This document shows positions 19,084 to 26,359 of a stretch of 64,000 nucleotides of DNA, in pieces; within the stretch, counting starts at the first letter, position 1; each line of letters begins with the position of its first letter. The notes under the pieces are model-generated. The model saw only the letters and a program-made list of their open reading frames with translations. It did not search any database and was not told where the DNA came from. This DNA is from JAUIET01 sp039111475 (GTDB lineage: Bacteria; Pseudomonadota; Gammaproteobacteria; Pseudomonadales; JAUIET01), in assembly GCA_039111475.1 (NCBI GenBank), contig JBCCIP010000027.1, positions 17,918 to 81,917 of the forward strand, in the 5' to 3' direction. Position numbers and translations under genes: made by a program.

Positions 19084-20388
19084 GTGACAATTTCAAGACT
19101 GGACAGTCGTTCAGATAATTTTCTGCTCGAACTGGATCGCTTGCTAGCGTTTGACAGTGAGGATGATGCGTTTGTGCGCCAGCGAGTTAGTGAAATTATC
19201 GCCAGTGTACGCGACGCAGGCGATGCCGCTTTACTGAATTTCACTGAAAAATTCGACGGCTGGAATCCGGCAACCGTCTCCGATATGTGTCTGAGCGCAA
19301 TAGATCTGAATTCAGCCAAGCAACAGATAAGCACCGAACAACTGCGCAGTCTTGAGCGAGCTGCTGAACGAATACGCGACTACCACGAACACCAAAAACA
19401 ATCGTCGTGGCAAATTGAAGAAGCCGATGGAACAGTGCTTGGCCAGCAAGTGACCGCGCTAGACCGCGTGGGAGTTTATGTCCCGGGCGGAAAAGCCAGT
19501 TATCCCTCTTCGGTGTTAATGAATGTGATTCCTGCCCGCGTAGCAGGAGTACAAGACGTTTGTATGGTTGTGCCAACACCGGCGGGTGAGGTGTCGCCGC
19601 TGGTGCTGGCTGCGGCGGCCATTGCTGGCACGGATGAAGTCTGGAAGATTGGTGGTGCGCAGGCGGTTGCCGCCCTGGCCTATGGCACCGAGAGCATTGC
19701 GCGAGTGGATAAAATAACCGGGCCTGGCAATGTGTATGTTGCCGAGGCAAAACGTCAGGTGTTTGGTCGTGTCGGCCTGGATATGCTTGCCGGGCCTTCA
19801 GAAATATTGATCATCGCAGATGAAAATGCCAACCCGGAGTGGTTGGCGCTGGATATGTTTGCCCAGGCCGAGCACGATGAAGTGGCGCAATCTATATTGC
19901 TAAGCCCCAGTCAAGCCTTGTTGAATGATGTGAATGCGTGCATAGAGAGAATGTTACCGGACATGAATCGAAAAGACATCATTCGCCAATCTCTGCACAA
20001 TCGTGGCGCGTTAATTTCGGTGTCTAACCTCGCTGAAGCGGTAGAGCTTGCTAACCGAATTGCGCCTGAGCATCTTGAGTTAGCCGTGGACCAGCCAGGG
20101 TCTTTATTGCCTTCGATTCGACACGCTGGAGCGATTTTTATGGGTGTGCATTCGCCTGAGGCGTTTGGTGATTATTGCGCTGGCCCAAATCACGTATTAC
20201 CCACGTCGGGCACGGCGCGTTTTGCGTCACCCTTAGGTGTTTATGATTTTCAAAAGCGAACTTCCCTGATCAACTGCTCACCAGCAAGCGCGGATGAGCT
20301 GGCGCTGATCGCTGGGGAACTTGCGCAAGGTGAGGGCTTGCAGGCGCATGCCTTGTCTGCTTTAGCGCGGCGATCTAAGTCCGATTGA
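19084..20388 (+). CDS. hisD: Histidinol dehydrogenase
   Basis: HisD (434 aa) performs the last two oxidations from histidinol to histidine. The zinc ligands Q261, H264, D363 and H422 and the catalytic pair E329-H330 are all present at their family positions. The start is GTG at 19084, preceded by an AGGTAGG ribosome-binding site. In Pseudomonas hisC follows hisD; here hisC is absent and the convergent degS overlaps the 3' end by 27 bases. Confidence 0.97.
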   Translation: MTISRLDSRSDNFLLELDRLLAFDSEDDAFVRQRVSEIIASVRDAGDAALLNFTEKFDGWNPATVSDMCLSAIDLNSAKQQISTEQLRSLERAAERIRDYHEHQKQSSWQIEEADGTVLGQQVTALDRVGVYVPGGKASYPSSVLMNVIPARVAGVQDVCMVVPTPAGEVSPLVLAAAAIAGTDEVWKIGGAQAVAALAYGTESIARVDKITGPGNVYVAEAKRQVFGRVGLDMLAGPSEILIIADENANPEWLALDMFAQAEHDEVAQSILLSPSQALLNDVNACIERMLPDMNRKDIIRQSLHNRGALISVSNLAEAVELANRIAPEHLELAVDQPGSLLPSIRHAGAIFMGVHSPEAFGDYCAGPNHVLPTSGTARFASPLGVYDFQKRTSLINCSPASADELALIAGELAQGEGLQAHALSALARRSKSD

Positions 20389-21399
20389 CGCGATCACGCT
20401 GGTGTGTGATTCGCCGCGTCTAATAGCAATCTCGATCTCACTTCCCGGCTGTTTCAAAGCGATGATGTTCATCGCATGAATAGGGTCTACGACCGCTTGG
20501 CCGTCAATCGCAGTTAACAAATCGCCTGCGCGCAAGCCGGCTGTATCAGCAGGCCCATTAGGGTGAGTGCCGGTCAGTAAAACACCGTTTACGGTCTGTT
20601 CAACCTCAATCCCTAGCCATCCGCGCATCACATAGCCGTGTTGAATTAAATCATCCACAACCGTGTTTACATTGTCAGCCGGAATCGCTAGTCCAATGCC
20701 ATCGGAGCCGCCGCTGCCAGCAGTGTAGATCGCCGTGATGATGCCCAGAAACTGTCCCTGAGCGTCGACTAATGCACCTCCAGAGCTACCTGGGCTAATC
20801 GCCGCATCGGTTTGAATCAGGTTTTCATAGGTCATTAACTGCAGACCGTAGCGTCCTGTGGCGCTGACAATGCCTTGCGAGACTGAATGACCAAAGCCAT
20901 AGGGATTTCCAATCGCAAGCACCAAATCGCCAACCCGCAAAGATTGCATGTCTGCATTGTGAATCACTGGTAGATCCTGAAAAGGAATTTTCAGTAGGGC
21001 TAAGTCTGATTCCCGGTCAATGCCCATCAGCTCCGCTTCAGTGATTTGCCCATTCGCAAGCAGAACCAGTATTTCATCCGCGCCGCTGACCACGTGGAAA
21101 TTGGTGACGACATAGCCCTCGGCGCGAATAATAACGCCAGAACCAAGACTGCGTTGTACAAGCTCTCGGCGTTCCTGGCGGAAAAACTTTTGCAATGGGT
21201 TAGCAGGCCACCTGCGATCACGAACCGTTTTGCTAGTAAAAATATTCACTACTGCCGGTGAAGCGCGTTCTACGGCCGGTGCGAAACTAGGTAGTGTCAC
21301 TTGCGCAGGGTTGCGATTAGCCAATAGCTGCAGAATTAACAAGCCCAGCAACACGCCGCAGACAACGGGCCAGGTAATATAGGATAAGAACGCTCGCAT
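20362..21399 (-). CDS. degS: DegS/AlgW-type periplasmic serine protease
   Basis: A 345-residue HtrA-family protease. An N-terminal membrane anchor (about 8-28) is followed by a trypsin-like domain with the triad H102, D132 and S206 (in PGSSGG) and a single PDZ domain (about 255-335). Anchor plus one PDZ domain distinguishes DegS/AlgW from DegP/DegQ. In relatives it senses misfolded outer-membrane proteins and starts cleavage of the anti-sigma factor RseA/MucA. The 3' end overlaps the end of hisD, and the gene diverges from the Nif3-like gene. Confidence 0.94.
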   Translation of the reverse strand: MRAFLSYITWPVVCGVLLGLLILQLLANRNPAQVTLPSFAPAVERASPAVVNIFTSKTVRDRRWPANPLQKFFRQERRELVQRSLGSGVIIRAEGYVVTNFHVVSGADEILVLLANGQITEAELMGIDRESDLALLKIPFQDLPVIHNADMQSLRVGDLVLAIGNPYGFGHSVSQGIVSATGRYGLQLMTYENLIQTDAAISPGSSGGALVDAQGQFLGIITAIYTAGSGGSDGIGLAIPADNVNTVVDDLIQHGYVMRGWLGIEVEQTVNGVLLTGTHPNGPADTAGLRAGDLLTAIDGQAVVDPIHAMNIIALKQPGSEIEIAIRRGESHTSVIASIGLRSPR

Positions 21400-21426
21400 T
21401 ATTTTTGCGCCTTAAGGCGTGGTTTC

Positions 21427-21455
21427 TCGGCATTGCGAAAAGGCGCCTCTATAAT
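21427..21455 (+). promoter_or_regulatory. Candidate sigma-70 promoter of the Nif3-like gene
   Basis: A perfect -10 box TATAAT at 21450-21455 is preceded, with a 17-base spacer, by TCGGCA (four of six matches to TTGACA) at 21427-21432. Transcription would begin near 21462, giving a leader of about 26 bases with a GAAGAG ribosome-binding site before the ATG at 21488. Confidence 0.55.
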
Positions 21456-21487
21456 GCCACACTACACTGTCAGGATACGAAGAGAAT

Positions 21488-22255
21488 ATGCCCTGCACAC
21501 TAGAGCAATTGATTGATCTGGCTGACCAAACCCTGCAGCCGCAACGCTTCAAGGACTACTGCCCAAATGGCCTTCAAGTGGAAGGACGACCAACCGTTGC
21601 ACGGATCGTCACCGGGGTGACGGCCTGCCAGGCCCTGATCGACGCTGCCATTGACGTGCAGGCCGACGCAATTCTCGTTCACCACGGTTACTTTTGGCGC
21701 GGTGAGTCACCCGTACTGACAGGTAGGCGTGTCAAACGAATCAAAAGTCTGCTGGACAATGACATTAGCTTGCTGGGCTACCATTTACCGCTGGATGTTC
21801 ATCCCGAGTTGGGTAATAACGCTAGCCTGGCCAAAGTGTTGGGCTTGTCCATTCGGAGTAATGCCGACTCCGTTGAGCAAGACCTGTTAATGGTTGGCGA
21901 GTTGGGCGAGCCAATGACTGGCGCAGAGCTTGCTGAACATATTTCCGTTCGCTTGGACAGACCGCCGCTGCACGTAGCTGCAGAGCCGCACGAGGATAGA
22001 AAGTTAAGTACGGTTGCCTGGTGTACAGGTGGCGCGCAAGGCTATATTGAGCAGGCGATTGAGCTGGGTGTTGATGCGTATATAACCGGCGAAGTGTCTG
22101 AACAAACAGTGCACAGTGCGCGTGAGTCGCGGCTGCATTTTTATGCGGCTGGGCACCATGCTACTGAGCGTTTTGGCGTGCAGTCTCTGGGTAAATACCT
22201 CGCTGGCGCCTTGGAACTGGAGTGTCACTTTGTTGATATTGATAATCCGGCTTGA
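21488..22255 (+). CDS. ybgI: Nif3-like dinuclear metal-centre protein (YbgI family)
   Basis: A 255-residue member of the Nif3/YbgI family (often annotated as GTP cyclohydrolase 1 type 2). Metal-binding residues are visible in ILVHHGYFW near residue 60-66 and in the C-terminal FYAAGHHATERFG motif. The biological role of the family remains unclear. A single-gene transcription unit is likely: it has its own promoter, diverges from degS, and faces zapG across 88 bases. The algW-nif3 neighbourhood also occurs in Pseudomonas. Confidence 0.9.
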   Translation: MPCTLEQLIDLADQTLQPQRFKDYCPNGLQVEGRPTVARIVTGVTACQALIDAAIDVQADAILVHHGYFWRGESPVLTGRRVKRIKSLLDNDISLLGYHLPLDVHPELGNNASLAKVLGLSIRSNADSVEQDLLMVGELGEPMTGAELAEHISVRLDRPPLHVAAEPHEDRKLSTVAWCTGGAQGYIEQAIELGVDAYITGEVSEQTVHSARESRLHFYAAGHHATERFGVQSLGKYLAGALELECHFVDIDNPA

Positions 22256-22343
22256 ATGGGTCTATTCATCACCTCATAAGTTCTAACGTAGCCCTTAGTA
22301 TAGGCGGCAAATAGGTTTGAACGTACGCTGAAGAAAGTCTTTC

Positions 22344-22805
22344 TTACGCTGCATCGTTCGCCGGCTTCTCCAGGCCAAATTCTTCAGTCAACATGCCTTT
22401 CTCATCCGGACTTTTCTTAGGTGCGTAATCGCGTGGCGGCTCAAGCGGTAATTCAGTTTGCATCTCACTGACTTCTGCAACATTCTCTTCAGGCACAATT
22501 CCCGGTGCCTGCAGCAATGGCCCACTGGTTTCGCCGCAAAGTGCCTGCGCGCCGCCAGCAAGCTTTTGTTGTAACAGTGCGTAAGAACTGTTCAATGATT
22601 GGAATGCCTCAGCAGTCTCGCTGAAGTGGGACTGAACCGATTGCTTGTAGTTCTCCAGTTCAGCTTCTTTTGCTGCCAGTCGGCCCTCAAGTTGTTGTCC
22701 ACGCTTGTATCCCGCACCAGTTTTCTTGCCCACCAACACCCCAATCAGTAAGCCAATAAATAAACCACCAAAGGCGATCAATGCGAGTAATACGTTTTGT
22801 TCCAC
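22344..22805 (-). CDS. zapG: ZapG/YhcB, inner-membrane DUF1043 protein of cell division
   Basis: A 153-residue bitopic protein with one N-terminal membrane segment (about residues 4-26) followed by a coiled-coil region and a polar, Pro/Glu-rich tail ending EEFGLEKPANDAA. This is the YhcB topology; in Escherichia coli YhcB is linked to envelope growth and division. I chose GTG at 22805 because GGAG lies 6 bases upstream and the product then begins at the membrane helix. An ATG at 22844 would add 13 residues without a good ribosome-binding site. It is divergent from zapE, as in Escherichia coli. Confidence 0.85.
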   Translation of the reverse strand: MEQNVLLALIAFGGLFIGLLIGVLVGKKTGAGYKRGQQLEGRLAAKEAELENYKQSVQSHFSETAEAFQSLNSSYALLQQKLAGGAQALCGETSGPLLQAPGIVPEENVAEVSEMQTELPLEPPRDYAPKKSPDEKGMLTEEFGLEKPANDAA

Positions 22806-22966
22806 TTTTCTCTCCGGCTGACTATCTACCACCACGAACAGCATCGTTGGTGAGCGTGCCAGTTGTCAGTATAACGCCGCACCATTGGGCGTGGAAGTCA
22901 TCGGTATAATTGCTATCCCACAAGCTGAGCGGTAAAGTGCGCGGCTGATTCACCAAGCAGTAGATA

Positions 22967-24097
22967 ATGCAACCAGGCCCACTTAACCAATACAACCATT
23001 TGCTGACCTCACCCGAGTTTAGTGCTGACGAGGCCCAAAGGCGTGCTGTCGAAGCATTGCAGGTCGTTTTTGATGACCTGCAAACCGCCGGTAAGCTGCA
23101 AGCGGGCGCGAGTGCCAGACCGGAAGCAATACTATCGCGGTTACGCAAGCTGCTGAAGGTTGGAGCCAGCGGCGTGCAGATTCAAGGCCTGTACATGTGG
23201 GGAGGTGTTGGCAGAGGTAAAACCTGGCTGATGGATTTATTTTACGAGTCGCTCCCAGGATCGCGCAAATTGCGGGTGCACTTTCATCGCTTCATGCGGC
23301 GCGTGCACGCTGAGCTGACCTCATTGGAAGGTACCAAGAATCCGCTGGAACAAGTGGCCAGTCGCCTGGCGACCGAAGTTGATGTTATTTGTTTCGACGA
23401 ATTTTTTGTCTCGGATATCACCGACGCTATGTTGCTGGGAGGTTTGTTTGAGTTGCTGTTTGAGCGTTATCGCATTGTGCTGGTGGCTACCTCGAATATT
23501 GTGCCAGATGATCTCTACAAGGATGGTCTGCAGCGGGCACGATTCCTGCCCGCAATCGATTTGCTGAAACAGCATACCCGTGTACTCAATGTTGATGGCG
23601 GCACAGATTATCGCCTGCGCACCCTTGAGCAAGCTGAGCTATACCATCACCCGCTTGATGGTGACGCGGAGGCGGTGCTGCTTGATAGTTTTAACAAATT
23701 GGCACCGGAACCGGGCCATCAGAATGTTGAACTCGAAATTGAAGGGCGTGAGCTTATGGCGCGCTGGTGCGCGGATGATGTCGTCTGGTTTGCGTTTTCT
23801 GAGCTGTGTGAGGGGCCGCGAAGCCAAAATGACTACATAGAATTGTCCCGAGAGTTTCACGCGGTACTGATCTCTGACATACCGCAGATGAACGATGCGC
23901 AAAATGATGCTGCAAGACGGTTCATAAACCTGATAGATGAGTTCTATGACCGCAACGTCAAGCTGATTGTTTCGGCCGAGGCGGAAATAGAATCCCTGTA
24001 TCTGGGGTCAGGACTGGAGTTTGAGTTCAGGCGAACCTGCAGTCGTTTGCTGGAAATGCAGTCTCACGATTATTTGGCTCGCCAGCACAAAGCTTAA
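22967..24097 (+). CDS. zapE: ZapE, cell-division AFG1-like ATPase
   Basis: A 376-residue AFG1/ZapE-family ATPase. Walker A is GGVGRGKT (79-86), Walker B is VICFDEFFVSD, and sensor-like ATSN follows. ZapE binds FtsZ and affects ring stability, and it can act as a membrane-linked ATPase. A TATAAT at 22905-22910 is a plausible -10 element, but I see no good -35. It precedes rplM, the conserved arrangement. Confidence 0.95.
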   Translation: MQPGPLNQYNHLLTSPEFSADEAQRRAVEALQVVFDDLQTAGKLQAGASARPEAILSRLRKLLKVGASGVQIQGLYMWGGVGRGKTWLMDLFYESLPGSRKLRVHFHRFMRRVHAELTSLEGTKNPLEQVASRLATEVDVICFDEFFVSDITDAMLLGGLFELLFERYRIVLVATSNIVPDDLYKDGLQRARFLPAIDLLKQHTRVLNVDGGTDYRLRTLEQAELYHHPLDGDAEAVLLDSFNKLAPEPGHQNVELEIEGRELMARWCADDVVWFAFSELCEGPRSQNDYIELSREFHAVLISDIPQMNDAQNDAARRFINLIDEFYDRNVKLIVSAEAEIESLYLGSGLEFEFRRTCSRLLEMQSHDYLARQHKA

Positions 24098-24115
24098 GCT
24101 CTGGCTTGTTCAAAA

Positions 24116-24137
24116 GTGGCTACGGCAGCGCTGCCAC
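24116..24137 (+). other. Inverted repeat after zapE
   Basis: GTGGC at 24116-24120 pairs with GCCAC at 24133-24137, and the interior contains the palindrome GGCAGCGCTGCC. It lies 19 bases after the zapE stop and before the rplM promoter. There is no T-run, so it is not a classical intrinsic terminator; it may protect the zapE mRNA end or stop transcription weakly. Confidence 0.35.
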
Positions 24138-24165
24138 CAGTGGAGGTTGCGTTTCGCATAAGTGC

Positions 24166-24194
24166 TTGAATTGGCTTTGCGTTTTCTGTAGTAT
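24166..24194 (+). promoter_or_regulatory. Candidate sigma-70 promoter of rplM-rpsI
   Basis: TTGAAT at 24166-24171 and TAGTAT at 24189-24194 are separated by exactly 17 bases. The bases after the -10 are GC-rich (GCGCGCTC), the kind of discriminator found at stringently controlled ribosomal promoters. Transcription would begin near 24201, about 31 bases before the rplM ATG. Confidence 0.6.
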
Positions 24195-24231
24195 GCGCGC
24201 TCTCGAATTCGGCGTCATTTACACCCCTACA

Positions 24232-25167
24232 ATGAAGACTTTTTCTGCGAAAAACGAGGAAGTGCAACGCGGCTGGTATGTCGTGGATGCTTCTGATAAG
24301 ACTCTTGGCCGACTTGCCAGCGACATAGCGTACCGCCTGCGCGGCAAGCACAAGGCTGAGTACACGCCACACGTTGACACCGGTGATTACATCGTGGTCG
24401 TCAATGCAGCCAGCATTAGCGTGACTGGCCGTAAAATGAAAGACAAAATGTACCACCATCACACCGGTTATCCAGGTGGACTGAAGAGTATTTCTCTTGA
24501 GAAGCTGCTCGAAAAAGCACCAGAAAGAGCCTTGCAGAATGCGGTTAAGGGCATGCTGCCTAAGAACCCATTGGGCCGGCAGATGTTTCGCAAGCTGAAG
24601 GTATACCCAGGTGCCGAGCATCCGCATACAGCTCAACAGCCCGAGACGCTGGATTTTGAGCAATCGCGCCAGGCATTTAAGAACTACAGCCCAAGCAAGT
24701 TTGTAGCAGCTGCTGCGGCCGTTGAAAAGCCAGCCGAGATTGCTGCGGGGACGGCGCCTAAGAAAGCGGCGGCCAAGAAAGCAGCACCGAAAAAGAAAGC
24801 AGCACCGAAAAAGAAAGCAGCGCAAGCGGCCAACCCTGATGCGCCAGGCTTGCAAGGTGCGACCGCTCAAAAAGCTGACAAGATTGCCTTCGGTGGCAAG
24901 AAATATAAGCCAGACGACCTGAAAATCGTGGAAGGTATTGGGCCGAAAATAGAAGGCTTGTTAAACGACGCTGGCATTAACGGTTGGGAAGACCTGTCAA
25001 ATGCCGATCTGGACAAGCTTCGCGATATACTGGCAGCCGCTGGTAGCCGTTATGCGGTGCATGATCCTGGTACTTGGGCCAAGCAGTCTGCCTTGTGTGT
25101 GAAAGGCGATTGGGATGAGTTACAGGCCTACCAAGATGCATTGGATGGCGGCAAAGAAGCGGGCTAG
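24232..25167 (+). CDS. rplM: Ribosomal protein L13 with C-terminal Lys/Ala linker and helix-hairpin-helix domain
   Basis: Residues 1-142 are a complete, ordinary L13 that aligns with the Escherichia coli protein from start to end. The frame then continues for 169 more residues. Residues 143-170 are a short Ala-rich stretch, 171-200 a Lys/Ala/Pro-rich basic linker (AAPKKKAAPKKKAAQAA), and 225-311 a compact domain containing KIVEGIGPKIEGLLNDAGI, a helix-hairpin-helix signature. The closing part (YAVHDPGTWAKQ, then ALDGG) matches a module I know from C-termini of some NuoE and L21 proteins. I chose ATG at 24232 from homology; no clear ribosome-binding site precedes it. The frame is open and continuous, so this is a fusion, not a sequencing frameshift. 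rpsI follows as usual. Confidence 0.95.
   Translation: MKTFSAKNEEVQRGWYVVDASDKTLGRLASDIAYRLRGKHKAEYTPHVDTGDYIVVVNAASISVTGRKMKDKMYHHHTGYPGGLKSISLEKLLEKAPERALQNAVKGMLPKNPLGRQMFRKLKVYPGAEHPHTAQQPETLDFEQSRQAFKNYSPSKFVAAAAAVEKPAEIAAGTAPKKAAAKKAAPKKKAAPKKKAAQAANPDAPGLQGATAQKADKIAFGGKKYKPDDLKIVEGIGPKIEGLLNDAGINGWEDLSNADLDKLRDILAAAGSRYAVHDPGTWAKQSALCVKGDWDELQAYQDALDGGKEAG
24781..24816 (+). repeat. Two exact 18-base tandem repeats in the rplM linker
   Basis: An 18-base unit (GCAGCACCGAAAAAGAAA) occurs twice in direct succession, each copy encoding AAPKKK. A degenerate partial copy lies just upstream. The unit length keeps the frame, so copy-number change would lengthen or shorten the basic linker by six residues without disrupting the downstream domain. 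Confidence 0.9.
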
Positions 25168-25233
25168 GCGCTTCGTGCCTGTTTTAATGCACTTAAGTAA
25201 TAGAAATATAGATTTGCGAATCGGACACTAGTT

Positions 25234-25626
25234 ATGGCAAACACACAGTACTACGGCACGGGCCGGCGAAAGACCTCCACGGCCAGGGTTTACCTGCAGA
25301 GCGGAGCTGGTGCAATTACGGTCAATAAAAGACCTCTTGATACATACTTTGGCCGCCAGGTAGCGCGTATGATCGTGCGTCAGCCGCTGGAAGTTGCCGA
25401 GATGGTCGACAAGTTTGATATCAATATTAGCGTAAGCGGGGGTGGTAGTTTTGGACAAGCCGGTGCAATTCGCCACGGAATTACGCGTGCTCTGCTAGAA
25501 TATGACGAGAATTTACGAACACCTCTTCGCGCTGCCGGTTTTGTTACTCGCGACGCCAGAGAGGTGGAGCGAAAGAAAGTTGGGCTACGGAAAGCACGAA
25601 AGCGACCACAATTCTCCAAGCGCTGA
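25234..25626 (+). CDS. rpsI: 30S ribosomal protein S9
   Basis: S9 (130 aa) with the typical start region YYGTGRRKTSTARVYL and the invariant basic C-terminus ending KRPQFSKR, whose tail reaches the P-site of the 30S subunit. It is 66 bases after rplM and followed by a strong terminator, so rplM-rpsI form one transcription unit. Unlike L13 it has ordinary family length. Confidence 0.98.
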   Translation: MANTQYYGTGRRKTSTARVYLQSGAGAITVNKRPLDTYFGRQVARMIVRQPLEVAEMVDKFDINISVSGGGSFGQAGAIRHGITRALLEYDENLRTPLRAAGFVTRDAREVERKKVGLRKARKRPQFSKR

Positions 25627-25684
25627 GCGAGCTGTATCAGCATGCGGTATTTGTTCGGCAGAATTGAACACAGTTCTGTCGGTG

Positions 25685-25712
25685 AAAAAACGTCCTCTCT
25701 GGGCGTTTTTTT
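25685..25712 (+). terminator. Intrinsic terminator of rplM-rpsI
   Basis: AAAAAACGTCC at 25685-25695 pairs with GGGCGTTTTTT at 25701-25711 (11 pairs, one G-U), with a TCTCT loop and a seven-T tail. It lies 58 bases after the rpsI stop and separates the ribosomal unit from petA. The A-tract on the left arm may let it work in both directions. Confidence 0.9.
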
Positions 25713-25762
25713 ACGTCTGGTCGTGATGTTCAATCACACATTAGTTGGCGGGAGACTACCCA

Positions 25763-26359
25763 GTGGATAATGATGGCGTTAACCAAAAGCGGAGACGTGT
25801 GCTCGGCGTGATGACAGCGGCTGTGGGCGGTGCGGGTGCCGTCGGTGTTGTCGTACCGTTTATAGGCTCATGGAATCCAAGTGCGCGTGCGAAGGCGGCA
25901 GGGGCACCGGTAACAGTTGATATCGGTAAGATTGAACCAGGTGGCATGGTCACGGCTGAGTGGCGGGGCAAGCCTGTATTCGTTTTACGGCGCACGGAAG
26001 AAGCGTTGGGCAACTTGCCAAAGCTGGTAGAAAAGTTGAAAGACCCACAGTCTGAAGCGTCAAAGCAACCAACGTATGTAGATGCTTCGAGTCGGGCGAT
26101 CAAAGAAGAGTATGTTGTGCTTTTGGGGCTCTGTACCCATTTGGGCTGCTCGCCGAAGCTGCGCTCCGATGTCGGTGCGGTAGACCTGGGCGGGGAAGAA
26201 TGGTTGGGTGGATTCTTCTGCCCTTGTCATGGCTCCAAGTTTGATCTCGCAGGAAGAGTGTACTCTGGTGCGCCAGCAACCACTAACCTTGAAGTGCCTC
26301 CTTACCGCTACGTCAGTGACAGCGTCATTGTGATTGGCGAAGACCAGGAGACAGTGTGA
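25763..26359 (+). CDS. petA: Ubiquinol-cytochrome c reductase iron-sulfur (Rieske) subunit
   Basis: The Rieske protein (198 aa) of the bc1 complex passes electrons from ubiquinol to cytochrome c1. A twin-arginine-like KRRR stretch (residues 9-12) precedes the single membrane helix. The [2Fe-2S] ligands lie in CTHLGC (C124, H126, C129) and CPCHGS (C153, C155, H156). GTG at 25763 is chosen because GGGAG lies 8 bases upstream; an in-frame TTG at 25745 would add six residues. The stop codon overlaps the petB start. Confidence 0.96.
   Translation: MDNDGVNQKRRRVLGVMTAAVGGAGAVGVVVPFIGSWNPSARAKAAGAPVTVDIGKIEPGGMVTAEWRGKPVFVLRRTEEALGNLPKLVEKLKDPQSEASKQPTYVDASSRAIKEEYVVLLGLCTHLGCSPKLRSDVGAVDLGGEEWLGGFFCPCHGSKFDLAGRVYSGAPATTNLEVPPYRYVSDSVIVIGEDQETV

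Noticed and set aside
22905..22910. TATAAT upstream of zapE as a full promoter
   Set aside because: The -10 is perfect but no acceptable -35 lies 16-18 bases upstream; kept only as a remark under zapE.
24094..24870. A 258-codon frame on the minus strand opposite rplM
   Set aside because: Its Arg/Cys/Phe repeats are the mirror of the Lys/Ala-rich linker codons; the plus-strand frame is a certain L13, and the minus frame has no family resemblance.
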